A stretch of 41,403 bases of DNA from Zoogloeaceae bacterium (GCA_016791025.1 JAEUNX010000139.1:1-41403); one strand, 5' to 3'. Positions 1 through 8,624 are shown, counted from the stretch's first letter. The notes: generated from the sequence alone by a model not told the origin. Numbers and translations: made by a program.

Positions 1-171
1 AGCCAGTAGAGAAAAGCCTCCCGGCGGGAAACGGGCTGGGGTGGAGCGTCATCGGGGAGTGACATGGGGCTGGAGCTCATCGGCAATACCCGGAGAAAAC
101 CAGGCAAGGAGCCAACTTAGCCGATTCCGCTATCCGCCACCATCCCGGCGCGGCTGTCGCCGCAAGGTAGA
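1..171. other. Unassigned left edge
   Basis: No gene can be supported here. On the plus strand, the frame that enters the window at base 3 stays open until a TGA at 60-62, so this could be the last 19 codons of an upstream gene, but the fragment is too short to recognise. Bases 64-120 form an 18-codon ATG frame without a clear family or ribosome binding site. The rest is leader for ispD. Confidence 0.3.
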
Positions 172-888
172 ATGGGCGGCATGGTGAATTCGCTCTTCCA
201 TCCGCGCCACCTGGCCCTCGTCCCCGCCGCCGGCAGCGGCAGTCGCATGGGCTCCGGGACCCCAAAACAATATCTTCCCTTGCTGGGCGAGCCGCTCCTG
301 CGCCACACCCTGCGGGCCCTGTGCGAGGCACCTGCCATCGACCGGGTCTATGTGGTGCTCTCGGTGGGGGATCAGGAATGGGATCGCCACGACTGGTCCG
401 GCCTGGGGCCCAAATTGCGACCGCTGTTCAACGGGGGGGCTAGCCGGGCCGACAGCGTGTTGAACGGCCTGCGGGTCATCGGCGACGAAGTGGCGGCGGA
501 CGACTGGGTGCTCGTCCATGACGCGGCCCGGCCCTGCCTCGCCCCATGGCACATCGAAAAGCTGGTACGGACTTTGGCAGGCTGTGACGTGGGCGGGCTC
601 CTCGCCGTCCCGGTGGCCGACACCCTGAAGCGGGCCGATGCCCGCGGTTGTGCCGTCGAGACCGTGCCCCGGGACAGCCTGTGGCAGGCCCAGACGCCCC
701 AGATGTTCCGCTACCAGATGTTGCGCCGGGCCCTGGAAAGCGCCCGGGACGTAACGGACGAAGCCAGCGCCATCGAAGCCGCCGGGCTCCATCCCCGCCT
801 GGTGGCCGGCGACCCCACCAATCTCAAGGTGACCTTTCCCCTCGACCTTCACCTGGCCGAGTGGATCCTCCAGCACCGGGAGTCCTGA
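172..888 (+). CDS. ispD: 2-C-methyl-D-erythritol 4-phosphate cytidylyltransferase
   Basis: IspD transfers CMP from CTP to 2-C-methyl-D-erythritol 4-phosphate, the third step of the MEP isoprenoid pathway, in the cytosol. The nucleotide-binding N-terminus LVPAAGSGSRMG lies at residues 16-27 and is followed by TPKQYL, whose lysine is part of the CTP site. VHDAARPCL near residue 115 is the second conserved block. The length of 238 residues is normal for the family. The start is uncertain: ATG at 172 has AAGG only 4 bases upstream, and ATG at 181 (MVNSLF) gives a protein three residues shorter. The stop codon lies directly before the ispF ATG, so the two are almost certainly cotranscribed, as is common in proteobacteria. 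Confidence 0.96.
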   Translation: MGGMVNSLFHPRHLALVPAAGSGSRMGSGTPKQYLPLLGEPLLRHTLRALCEAPAIDRVYVVLSVGDQEWDRHDWSGLGPKLRPLFNGGASRADSVLNGLRVIGDEVAADDWVLVHDAARPCLAPWHIEKLVRTLAGCDVGGLLAVPVADTLKRADARGCAVETVPRDSLWQAQTPQMFRYQMLRRALESARDVTDEASAIEAAGLHPRLVAGDPTNLKVTFPLDLHLAEWILQHRES

Positions 889-1389
889 ATGGACCCATTG
901 GCATTTCCTTTTCGTGTCGGCCAGGGATTCGACGTCCACGCCCTGGTGGCCGGGCGGCCACTCATCATCGGCGGGGTCACCATTCCCCACCCCCGGGGGC
1001 TCCTCGGCCACTCCGACGCCGACGTGCTGCTCCATGCGGTGACCGACGCCATACTCGGCGCGGCCGGCTTGGGGGACATCGGCCGCCACTTTCCCGATAC
1101 CGACGCAGCCCATGCCGGCGCCGACAGCCGGAGGCTGTTGCGGGAGGCGGCGGCCGCCGTGCGCCAGGCAGGCTGGCGGGTGGTGAATCTCGACGCCACG
1201 GTCATTGCCCAGGCGCCGAAGATCCTGCCCCATGTGCCGGCCATGGTCGCCCATCTGGCGGCCGACCTCGACATGTCGCCGGACGCCATCAACATCAAGG
1301 GCAAGACCACTGAAAGGCTGGGCTTCACGGGTCGCAAGGAGGGCATTGCGGCCCAGGCCGTGGCCCTGATCGCCCGTGCCGGCGGCTGA
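889..1389 (+). CDS. ispF: 2-C-methyl-D-erythritol 2,4-cyclodiphosphate synthase
   Basis: IspF cyclises CDP-methylerythritol 2-phosphate to the 2,4-cyclodiphosphate with release of CMP, two steps after IspD. The metal-binding DxH is D15 and H17 (GQGFDVHAL), and the third ligand H49 lies in [11 protein letters not shown]. The C-terminal signature [16 protein letters not shown] is intact. At 166 residues it has normal length for this trimeric enzyme. The ATG follows the ispD stop with no gap, and the gene end overlaps the GTG start of thpR by 14 bases, so three genes form one tight transcription unit. Confidence 0.97.
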   Translation: MDPLAFPFRVGQGFDVHALVAGRPLIIGGVTIPHPRGLLGHSDADVLLHAVTDAILGAAGLGDIGRHFPDTDAAHAGADSRRLLREAAAAVRQAGWRVVNLDATVIAQAPKILPHVPAMVAHLAADLDMSPDAINIKGKTTERLGFTGRKEGIAAQAVALIARAGG

Positions 1390-1915
1390 CCGCCAGCGGC
1401 TCTTTTTTGCCCTCTGGCCGCCGGAGGAAGTCGCCAGCGCCCTCCATCGGGTTGCCCACCAGATCCAGGCGAGCCACGGCGGCCGCGCAATGCAGCGGGA
1501 CACCCTGCACCTCACCCTGGCCTTCCTCGGGGATGTTCCGTTGGCCTCTATACCCGGCCTCACAGCGGCGGCATCATCCCTCGATCCGGGACCGGCCTTC
1601 ACCCTCACCCTGGATGAACTGGGATATTGGCGGCACAACCAGATCGTCTGGGCGGGCGTCCGTCATCCTCCTGCCGCCCTGACGCGCTTGGCCGGCGATC
1701 TGCACGAACGGCTCCGGGGCGGGGGCTTCCCCCTCGAATCCCGGCCCTTCCGGCCCCATCTCACTTTATTGCGAAGGGTGTTGGCGCCGGTGGAACTGCC
1801 CGGCCTGTTAGCGTTGGCCTGGCCCGTCGATGCCTTCGTGCTGATGGCCTCCGAATTAAGCCACCAGGGCGCCCGCTATCGTGTCATCGGCCGTTGGCGC
1901 CTCCGGGAAAGCTGA
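1376..1915 (+). CDS. thpR: RNA 2',3'-cyclic phosphodiesterase (LigT/ThpR, 2H family)
   Basis: This is a 2H-superfamily phosphoesterase that opens 2',3'-cyclic phosphates on RNA ends; E. coli ThpR also shows reversible 2'-5' ligase activity. Both HxT motifs are visible: H45-L-T47 in [10 protein letters not shown] and H128-L-T130 in [10 protein letters not shown]. The N-terminal [12 protein letters not shown] is characteristic of the family. At 179 residues the length is typical. The GTG at 1376 lies inside ispF, giving a 14-base overlap that implies translational coupling, although its cellular role has no clear link to isoprenoid synthesis. It is the last recognised gene before a long gap. 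Confidence 0.93.
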   Translation: MPAADRQRLFFALWPPEEVASALHRVAHQIQASHGGRAMQRDTLHLTLAFLGDVPLASIPGLTAAASSLDPGPAFTLTLDELGYWRHNQIVWAGVRHPPAALTRLAGDLHERLRGGGFPLESRPFRPHLTLLRRVLAPVELPGLLALAWPVDAFVLMASELSHQGARYRVIGRWRLRES

Positions 1916-2593
1916 GTCCACAATCCGGGACCGGGTCACAGGCCATTGGACCTTGTCGACCATGTTGGCGCCAATCCTGAATGTCGTGCCCGTGCTGATC
2001 GCCCAAGCCACCGGGACTTGGCGGCTCCCGAGCGCGATTTCACTCCGGCCTAAAAACATCGCAGAAATAACGGCGGCTACCAAGCGGCCAGCCGGCTCGC
2101 AGCGGTACATCAAGAGATGCAACTGGTGATGGCGTCTTTCACCAGGAAGTTCTGCGTCGGCATCCGGGTGCTGCAGGGAATTCTCAGAGCTTTGGGGCGT
2201 GGCATCTAGGGCCGTGGGCCGAGCCTCGTTCGCAAGGGGAGGCCCTCAGATCCCCTCGACGGCGCTGCGGCGGCCCGGTTGGCTCTGGCACCATTATGGC
2301 TGACTCTCGGACCAAGCAGGATGCTGGCGGTATGGCCGGGTGTAGCCCCAGACACGCCAGGCCAGGCCAACTCCCTCGCCGCGCTGGAATCGTTGGGGCG
2401 CGGCCTGGGGGCCGGCACTCGCTCTGGCAATTATTGCGGTCGGCGGTTGCACCTCGGCCGGCAACCCGGAGCGGGAGGCCGGGATTCCCTCTGTTGCGTC
2501 TTCCGGGCCCCATTCCAAAGGCCTACAATTCCAGAATAGCGGCGCGCCGGTGTGCGAGGCGCAGCCGGGGTTTTCCGGTGAGCGAGCGTTTCC
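1916..2593. other. Long gap without a recognised gene
   Basis: This 678-base stretch holds several short open frames on both strands, none with a recognisable family, consistent ribosome binding site or coding-like composition. A 26-codon ATG frame at about 2129-2209 and a frame around 2424-2500 with a lipobox-like segment (AIIAVGGC) that lacks any ATG, GTG or TTG start are the only hints of decayed coding sequence. I see no tRNA, repeat array or known riboswitch. The 3' part must carry the promoter of the LysM/FecR operon. Confidence 0.5.
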
Positions 2594-4222
2594 ATGTGCC
2601 AGTTTGGTTGGAAGGTTGCAGGTCTCATTGTTCTGCCACTTGTTCTGGGCCTCGTGTCAGTCAAGGCGGCCGCTGATGGGGATATCCATTACACGGTCAA
2701 GCCGGGTGACAATCCGTGGACCATCACCACGCGCTTTCTCCGGGACCTGCGTTATTGGCCGCGTCTGCAGACCTACAACGACATCAACACACCAACCCAG
2801 ATTCCGCCCGGGACGGTTCTCCGGATTCCCACCGAGTGGATCCGGGCCCAACCCGGTGTGGCGCGGATCCTCGCCCTCTCGGGGGACGCGAGGGCCGAAG
2901 GGGGGCGGGGACCTGTGCGGACCCTGGCGGCGGGCGATGAACTGCGGGCGGGGGAGACCCTCAAGACTGCTTCCGACTCCCATCTGACTTTGCTGCTGCC
3001 GGACGAAAGCCAAGTGCTCGTGCTCGGCGATACCTGGCTCACCTTGCAGGAAGTGAGTCAAACGGTTCTGGAGCGTGCCGCCCGCATCCGTTTGCAATTG
3101 ATCCGGGGCGGGATCGAGAGCCGGGTCGAACCCGTCGGCGGCGGACGTTTTGAGGTTCGGACGCCGGCGGCGGTGGCGGCGGTGCGGGGGACCCGCTTTC
3201 GGGTCGGCGCCGTCACCAAGCAGGCGCGGGCAGAAGTCCTCGAAGGACGGGTGGCACTGGGCAATTCCACCGGTCGGGTACTCCTGTCCGCCGGCAAGGG
3301 AGCGCGGGTGGATGCGGGTGGCGCCCCGGAGCGTCCCCAGTCCCTGCTTGCGGCGCCCGATCTGACGGGCCTGCCCGCAGTGATTGAGCGTCTTCCCATT
3401 GATTTGCCGATACCAGTGGTCAATGGTGCCATTGCCTACCGGACCCAGTTGCTGGCCGACGACGCGGGGCTCGTCGCCTTGGCCGACGCCCAGGCCGCCG
3501 TGCCAGTGATGCGCCTGCGGGAAGCGCCAGACGGGGCCTTCGTGCTGCGCATGCGGGCCATCGCCGGGTCCGGACTGGAGGGGCAGGATCGGATCCAGCC
3601 CATTGAAGTGAATGTGCGGCCAGAGCCTCCCTTTACTTTGGCTCCGGCCGAAAATTCCGCAGTGCTCGACGAGCGGCCTGCCTTCGAGTGGGCCCGCGGC
3701 CCGATGGGAACACGGTATAAATTCGAGCTCGCCGGGGACGCGACTTTCTCGCAGCCCCTGATGCGTCAGGAAGGACTGGAGGCGTCGCGCGTTCAAGCCG
3801 GCGAGAGCCTGCCGCCGGGGATTTATCACTGGCGGGTCGCCGCCTGGACCGAAGCCGAGGGCCTAGGCCCCTTTGGCGAATCCGTGCGTTTTCGGCGCCC
3901 CCCGCCGGGGCCGCAAGTCGAGGCGCCGGAATTCTCGTCAGAGCAACTCGTTCTGCGCTGGCGCGGCGGCAACGCGGGTGAGCGCTACGATGTCGAACTG
4001 AGCCCAAGAGAGGATTTCGATCCCCTCCTGGCCCAGGCTCACCCTGAGATCGCCCAGGCGGTACTCCCCCGTCCGTCGGCAGGCACTTACTTCGTCCGAA
4101 CGCGAACCATCGCCAGCGACGGCTATGTAGGCCCCTGGAGCCGACCTCAGATCGTCGAAGTCCCCCGAAACGCCTGGCAGTACCTCCTATTCGCTTTGCC
4201 TCTGCTGTTCCTGGCCCTCTAA
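2594..4222 (+). CDS. LysM and FecR domain envelope protein with fibronectin-like repeats
   Basis: This is a secreted or membrane-anchored envelope protein. Residues 1-27 form a signal peptide or anchor (hydrophobic LIVLPLVLGL). A LysM module for peptidoglycan binding follows at about 31-80 (HYTVKPGDNPWTI, then TQIPPGTVLRIP). A FecR domain spans about 87-240, with the typical VEPVGGGRFEVRTPAAVAAVRGTRFRV core (here from about residue 178). Two or three beta-rich segments, each with an FEWARG- or LRWRGG-like strand, resemble fibronectin III or FecR-associated repeats at about 340-525, and the extreme C-terminus is hydrophobic. The FecR domain is known from sigma/anti-sigma iron signalling but also occurs in stand-alone envelope proteins next to CHASE2 enzymes, as here. 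No ECF sigma factor is nearby. The c-di-GMP enzyme starts 2 bases downstream. The ligand is unknown. Confidence 0.85.
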   Translation: MCQFGWKVAGLIVLPLVLGLVSVKAAADGDIHYTVKPGDNPWTITTRFLRDLRYWPRLQTYNDINTPTQIPPGTVLRIPTEWIRAQPGVARILALSGDARAEGGRGPVRTLAAGDELRAGETLKTASDSHLTLLLPDESQVLVLGDTWLTLQEVSQTVLERAARIRLQLIRGGIESRVEPVGGGRFEVRTPAAVAAVRGTRFRVGAVTKQARAEVLEGRVALGNSTGRVLLSAGKGARVDAGGAPERPQSLLAAPDLTGLPAVIERLPIDLPIPVVNGAIAYRTQLLADDAGLVALADAQAAVPVMRLREAPDGAFVLRMRAIAGSGLEGQDRIQPIEVNVRPEPPFTLAPAENSAVLDERPAFEWARGPMGTRYKFELAGDATFSQPLMRQEGLEASRVQAGESLPPGIYHWRVAAWTEAEGLGPFGESVRFRRPPPGPQVEAPEFSSEQLVLRWRGGNAGERYDVELSPREDFDPLLAQAHPEIAQAVLPRPSAGTYFVRTRTIASDGYVGPWSRPQIVEVPRNAWQYLLFALPLLFLAL

Positions 4223-4224
4223 TC

Positions 4225-7059
4225 GTGGTGGCGTCCCGAATACGCCCGGCGATCTTCTGGCCGGGTTTGCTCCCCTGGTTGGCCGGGATGCTTCTGGCTG
4301 CGGGCGTCTGGGCCCCGGTGGAGCGATTGAACCTGATCGCGTACGACGTGCTCGGGCGAATTCTGCCCCGTGCTTCCCCTGGTAGCGGTGTGGTGGTGGC
4401 GGTGGACGAAGCAAGTTTGCGGACATTGGGGCGTTGGCCTTGGTCCCGGTCCGTGCACGCGGCCATGGTGGATCGCCTGCGAGAGGTGGGTGTTCCCGCC
4501 GTGGCCTACGCCGTCCTGTTCACCGAGCCGTCCCTGACCGACCCGGAGGGAGATGCCGCCCTGACCCGGGCCCTTTTCCGCCACGGGGGCGTGATCCTGG
4601 CGGTGGCACCCCTGGCGGGGAAACAACCTGACGAAGTGATGCCGGGCGGGCCTTGGGATTCGCTACTGGCCAATGCACGACTCGGCCACGCCGATGTTGC
4701 GCTCGACACCGATGGTCTAGCCCGGCGTAATTTCCTCCTTGCTGGTGATGGTGCCCCTACCTGGCCCAGCCTGGGCTTGGCGATGTTGCGACGGATTGCG
4801 CCGACTGCCTCGGCGATGCCCCCGGCGGCTCGGGCCGAGGCGCAGGGGCTTGGGCTCCCTGGCCGTTGGCGGCGAGATTTCGAGGTCATGCTGCCAGTGA
4901 CCGAGGCGCCCGTTCGAGAGGTATCCTTTTCCCGCGTTTTGGCGGACCCGGCCCTGGCTGCGACCCTGGCGGGACAACCGGTTTTCGTGGGAGTGACGGC
5001 GGCCGGAATCGACGCCGGACTCAGTACGCCCTGGGGTGGAGACGCCCCGGTGGCAGCGGTCCGGTTCCATGCTCAGGTCTTTGAGGCACTCCGGATGCAT
5101 CGTACCGTGGCCCCCCTTGGGAGCCGGGCCAATCTCATATTGTGCGGCCTCCTGATGGTGCTGCCGCTCCTGCTATACCCGCGCCTGAACGATCGGGCGG
5201 GGTTGCTGCTGGGCGGGCTGGTGGTCGTCCCTCTGTTGGTCAGCGCACTCCTGCTGGGTTTTGCCGGTCGCTGGTTCCCACCGGTTCCAACCTGTCTTGG
5301 CTTGGCGGCGATTCACCTGACGTGGAGTTTTCGCGTTCTCGGCCGGGTCCGCCAGTCCCTCCAGCGGACCCGCAATCGCGCTTCGGTGACCCTCGACGCC
5401 ATCAGTGACGGGGTGATCACCGTGGACCGCAACGGATTTATCGAACACCTCAATCCGGCGGCCGAGCGCCTGTGCGGCGTGGCTTCGGCCAAGGCGGCGG
5501 GGCGGACCCTGGGCGAACTGTTCGGCGGCGATGGCCAGGCAGGTGCGCCAGTCGAGGCGGCCATGGCCGAGTGCCTTGGCACGGCAAAGCCTTTGCGCCT
5601 GGACATGGATGTCCTGATTGGCCTCGGTGTCGGGCAGCAGCGGGTCATGCGGGCAGCGGCGGGCCCGATCCGCGACCAGGACGGGCGGGTTGAAGGCGGG
5701 GTGCTGGTCCTCAGCGACATCAGCGAACGGGTTGCCGCGGCGGAACGACTGAACCACGCTGCAACCCACGATGCCCTCACCGGCTTGCCCAATCGCAACC
5801 TCCTTCGGGACCGCCTGCAATTGGCTCTGGCCAAGGCCGATCGCCATCAGGCAGGAGTGGCGGTGCTGTTCGTGGACCTGGACCGCTTCAAGCACATCAA
5901 CGATAGCCTGGGCCACGAGGTGGGCGACGAGGTACTGCGTTACCTGGCCGGGCGGCTGCAGCGGGTGGTGCGGGTCGGCGACACCGTGTGCCGGTGGGGT
6001 GGCGACGAATTCGTGCTCATCCTCGATCACCAGACCCAACGCGACGCGGTGGCCGTCGTGGCGCGAAAGCTCCTCGATGCGGTGGCGGAGCCCTGTACGG
6101 TGGGCGAAGCCGAGTTCCTGCTGTCGTGCAGTATCGGAATCGCCATCTCGCCGGAGGATGGCCAAGACGCGGACACCCTCTTGCGCCTGGCCGATATGGC
6201 CATGTATCGGGGCAAGGCGAAGGAATCCGGCGGCTTTCACTTCTATTCCGCCGAGATGAATGCCTGGAGTCAGAACCGGCTGGAGATCGAGAACGAATTG
6301 CGCCATGCCCTCCAGCGCAAGGAATTCGAGCTTTACTACCAGCCCCAGGTCGAGCTGGAGAGCGGTTGCACGGTCGGGCTGGAGGCGCTCCTGCGCTGGC
6401 GCCATCCGGTGCGGGGGCTGATGGCGCCCGGCGCTTTCATGGAAGTCGCAGAGGAATCGGGCTTGATCCAGCGGATCGGCGATTGGGTGGTCAATGAGGC
6501 CTGCGACCAGATCGCCCAATGGCTGCGTGCCGGGCATCCCTGTGTACCGGTGGCGATCAATGTTTCGGCCCGTCAATGTGCGGACCGGCGGATTGCGCGC
6601 ACGCTGGCCGATGCCCTTGGGCGCTCGCAGGTGCCACCCCGCCTCCTGAAGCTCGAACTGACGGAGACCACGGCCATGCGCGATGTGGATCAGGTGGCCG
6701 GCCTTCTGTACGACATCAACGGCCTTGGCGTGAGCATTTCGGTGGATGATTTTGGCACGGGCTATTCCTCCCTGTCCTACCTCAAGCGCTTTCCGATCAG
6801 CCAGTTGAAGATCGATCGCTCCTTCGTTCGCGACATCACCCACGACGCTGACGATGCCGCCATCGTGCGAGGCACGATTGCCCTGGCCCACAGCCTCGGA
6901 CTGGAGGTCGTGGCCGAAGGGGTCGAGACTGAGGATCAGCAGCGATTTTTGGCGGCCCAGGGTTGTCGGATCGCCCAGGGTTACCTCTACGGTCGGCCCA
7001 TGCCGGCGCTGGCGTTGGCGATCTTTGGGGGTACTGGCCTGGTGGCTACTGTGAGCTGA
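4225..7059 (+). CDS. CHASE2-PAS-GGDEF-EAL cyclic-di-GMP enzyme
   Basis: This 944-residue membrane protein makes and/or degrades cyclic di-GMP. An N-terminal membrane segment (about 10-28) precedes a periplasmic CHASE2 sensor (about 40-300), then about three transmembrane helices (305-370), a PAS domain (380-500), GGDEF (505-665) and EAL (685-930). The cyclase motif GGDEF is intact at 592-596, and RVGD just upstream fits the RxxD inhibitory site. The phosphodiesterase motifs are also intact: E720-A-L-L-R-W, INVSARQ, LELTET, DDFGTGYSS, LKIDRSF and AEGVET. Both activities are therefore possible, and the net direction cannot be read from sequence. GTG at 4225 is 2 bases after the LysM/FecR stop. 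CHASE2 is an extracytoplasmic sensor and probably reads the state of the partner FecR protein, which is inference. Confidence 0.94.
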   Translation: MVASRIRPAIFWPGLLPWLAGMLLAAGVWAPVERLNLIAYDVLGRILPRASPGSGVVVAVDEASLRTLGRWPWSRSVHAAMVDRLREVGVPAVAYAVLFTEPSLTDPEGDAALTRALFRHGGVILAVAPLAGKQPDEVMPGGPWDSLLANARLGHADVALDTDGLARRNFLLAGDGAPTWPSLGLAMLRRIAPTASAMPPAARAEAQGLGLPGRWRRDFEVMLPVTEAPVREVSFSRVLADPALAATLAGQPVFVGVTAAGIDAGLSTPWGGDAPVAAVRFHAQVFEALRMHRTVAPLGSRANLILCGLLMVLPLLLYPRLNDRAGLLLGGLVVVPLLVSALLLGFAGRWFPPVPTCLGLAAIHLTWSFRVLGRVRQSLQRTRNRASVTLDAISDGVITVDRNGFIEHLNPAAERLCGVASAKAAGRTLGELFGGDGQAGAPVEAAMAECLGTAKPLRLDMDVLIGLGVGQQRVMRAAAGPIRDQDGRVEGGVLVLSDISERVAAAERLNHAATHDALTGLPNRNLLRDRLQLALAKADRHQAGVAVLFVDLDRFKHINDSLGHEVGDEVLRYLAGRLQRVVRVGDTVCRWGGDEFVLILDHQTQRDAVAVVARKLLDAVAEPCTVGEAEFLLSCSIGIAISPEDGQDADTLLRLADMAMYRGKAKESGGFHFYSAEMNAWSQNRLEIENELRHALQRKEFELYYQPQVELESGCTVGLEALLRWRHPVRGLMAPGAFMEVAEESGLIQRIGDWVVNEACDQIAQWLRAGHPCVPVAINVSARQCADRRIARTLADALGRSQVPPRLLKLELTETTAMRDVDQVAGLLYDINGLGVSISVDDFGTGYSSLSYLKRFPISQLKIDRSFVRDITHDADDAAIVRGTIALAHSLGLEVVAEGVETEDQQRFLAAQGCRIAQGYLYGRPMPALALAIFGGTGLVATVS

Positions 7060-7063
7060 GTCC

Positions 7064-8104
7064 ATGGCCCAGCAACCACGGCGACCTGCGCAATGGCTCG
7101 TCGCGCTTCTGACTCTAGTCGCTGCGGGGCTGGGCTGGCTGGGCTCGGACGGCGCGAGACTCCCCCGCATTGGCAGTCTTCCCGCCTGCCTCGGGGAATC
7201 GGAGCCGATGAAAGTGTCGAGCCAGATGCCCTATGTGCGGGTCGCGGTGGGAGGCGCAACCGGGGAATTCGTGCTCGATTTCGGTGCCGACGTGAGCAGC
7301 ATCACCCCCGCCGCCTTCGACGGTCCGGCCAAGCCCGTGCCCGTCCGTGGGACCTCCGATCACTACGCGGATTTTCGCTTCTTTGGCCCCTGGGGGACCG
7401 TTCGGCTCCTGCCGGCTGCCGTGGCGGTCCAGGGTTCCGTGCGGCAAGCGGGCGTGCTTGGCACGGATTTCCTGTCCCGGCACGCCTACACCATCGACTA
7501 TCGTGGCGGCCGCGTTCATCGCGCCACCCGCGCAGGATTTTGCTCGCCAGCGGAGTTGTCCGGCGCTGGATTCCACGCCCTCAGCACCGTCGGCTACTAC
7601 TCCGAGCAACCCGCAGCGCTCACTTGCCCGGCGACCGGCGGGCACGGGACGTGCCCCAACATTCCCAGCCTGCCGGTCCAGATCGGGCCGATCCGGGCCA
7701 TCGCCCAACTGGACACCGGCTTTGACGATGGCCAGACACCCCATTCGGTGAATATCAACGAAGCCCTGTTGTTCGCCCTGCGGCGTGCCGGGGTCGAGTT
7801 AGTCTCTCGGCCCGATCTCGCGCTCCACCTCAGCACCTGCCAGGCTGGTGTCAGCGAGGCAGTGGAGGCCTATCAGCTTTCGGCGGCCCAATCGATTTCC
7901 TTTGTGGAGGAGGGCGGCGGGATACGGCGCTACGGGGCCGACCAGGTAACCCTGTTCGTCAAGCGCACCCCGGCCGCGGCGGCCGTGTGCGGGGGCATCG
8001 GCACCTGGGCCCAGCCCGCCGCGCAGTTGGGCGCATCCTTTTTTGCTCGCGGCGTCCTGGTGGTGGACCCCTTTGGCGCCAGGGTCTGGTTTCGCGACTC
8101 CTGA
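7064..8104 (+). CDS. Two-lobed retropepsin-like (clan AA) protein, secreted or anchored
   Basis: I do not recognise a named family, but the protein looks like a duplicated clan AA aspartyl-protease fold. An N-terminal hydrophobic helix (about 10-25) suggests export or anchoring. Lobe one has FVLDFGADVSS with D72-F-G-A where a protease has D-T/S-G, and ends in VLGTDFL (131-137) followed by YTIDYRGGRVHR. Lobe two has AQLDTGFDDG with a canonical D217-T-G, and ends in LGASFF (322-327) followed by LVVDPFGARVWF. This spacing of DTG loop, GxxFL and closing strand is what retropepsin-like domains show. Several cysteines in lobe two could form disulfides. It starts 4 bases after the c-di-GMP enzyme and precedes a terminator, so it is probably the third gene of the operon. 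Activity is uncertain because the first catalytic loop lacks Thr/Ser. Confidence 0.6.
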   Translation: MAQQPRRPAQWLVALLTLVAAGLGWLGSDGARLPRIGSLPACLGESEPMKVSSQMPYVRVAVGGATGEFVLDFGADVSSITPAAFDGPAKPVPVRGTSDHYADFRFFGPWGTVRLLPAAVAVQGSVRQAGVLGTDFLSRHAYTIDYRGGRVHRATRAGFCSPAELSGAGFHALSTVGYYSEQPAALTCPATGGHGTCPNIPSLPVQIGPIRAIAQLDTGFDDGQTPHSVNINEALLFALRRAGVELVSRPDLALHLSTCQAGVSEAVEAYQLSAAQSISFVEEGGGIRRYGADQVTLFVKRTPAAAAVCGGIGTWAQPAAQLGASFFARGVLVVDPFGARVWFRDS

Positions 8105-8123
8105 ACGGAAGGCAAAAAGAAGT

Positions 8124-8146
8124 GCGGGGCACCTGAGGTGCCCCGC
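8124..8146. terminator. Strong bidirectional terminator hairpin
   Basis: A perfect 10-base stem, GCGGGGCACC paired with GGTGCCCCGC around a TGA loop, lies between the convergent retropepsin-like gene and the host-attachment-family gene. Read on the minus strand it is followed by CTTCTTTTTG, a good U-tract for the gene at 8193-8624. On the plus strand the tract is poor. Two weaker hairpins follow at 8153-8170 and 8173-8191. Confidence 0.85.
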
Positions 8147-8192
8147 CGGGGTGGCCCTTCAAGGAGGGCCGTCGCTTCCGGTCAGGAAGCGC

Positions 8193-8624
8193 TTATAAGA
8201 AGATGCAGGACTCCAGCCGATTGCGCAGCACCGGTTCTGGCGTCTTGGTGTAGTCCTTCTCGAAGCGATCGGTCACCAGGCGAGCCGTCCGCGCGTCGAG
8301 GCCACCGTTGAGGAGACCCATGAATGCCGGAGGGGCCACCAGGATGGCTCGCTCGAAGGCCTGGGTGGCACGGCCCTGGCTGAACTCCCGCGCGATCTGT
8401 TGAGCAAAAAGCTTTGCCTCGTGGATCTTCGGCCAGGTCTGGGGCTCACCGCTGCCACGCTGAGTCGTAATGGCTCCGGGGTGGTCACTAACCAGGTCGG
8501 AATTCTTTTGGCGACTGGCTGGATGCATCCACTCCTTGACGAGACTCAGCCCCTTGTTGGGGCCTAGGTTGGCGTAGAGTTTGGCGAGGCTAGCATTGGC
8601 AACGAGGATCCAAGTGATGGCCAT
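8193..8624 (-). CDS. Host-attachment-family protein
   Basis: This 143-residue protein matches the family annotated as 'protein required for attachment to host cells' (named from plant-associated bacteria). It begins MAITWILVANASLAKLY, has the conserved ILVAPPAFMGLL block in the C-terminal half, and ends with a conserved aspartate/lysine-rich helix (TDRFEKDYTKTP). The fold may be related to peptide release factor/eRF1-like domains, and the family is common in free-living bacteria, so a literal role in host attachment should not be assumed. ATG at 8624 has GGAG upstream. A candidate sigma70 promoter (8689-8717) and a leader hairpin (8661-8678) precede it, and a strong terminator follows, so it appears to be a single-gene unit. 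Confidence 0.85.
   Translation of the reverse strand: MAITWILVANASLAKLYANLGPNKGLSLVKEWMHPASRQKNSDLVSDHPGAITTQRGSGEPQTWPKIHEAKLFAQQIAREFSQGRATQAFERAILVAPPAFMGLLNGGLDARTARLVTDRFEKDYTKTPEPVLRNRLESCIFL

Noticed and set aside
130..1638. Long open frame (502 codons) on the minus strand over ispD, ispF and thpR
   Set aside because: It lies antisense to three genes with intact motifs. Long antisense frames are expected in GC-rich coding DNA.
2400..2500. Frame with lipobox-like AIIAVGGC resembling a lipoprotein signal
   Set aside because: The frame has a stop at 2343-2345 and no ATG, GTG or TTG before the lipobox, and it runs out of frame into the LysM/FecR gene. Kept only as a hint of decay.
2594..4222. 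FecR anti-sigma/iron signalling system
   Set aside because: No ECF sigma factor or TonB receptor gene is nearby, and the protein has LysM and repeats rather than an anti-sigma layout.
5173..7170. 665-codon minus-strand frame over the c-di-GMP enzyme
   Set aside because: The sense strand encodes intact GGDEF and EAL motifs; the antisense product has no recognisable domain.
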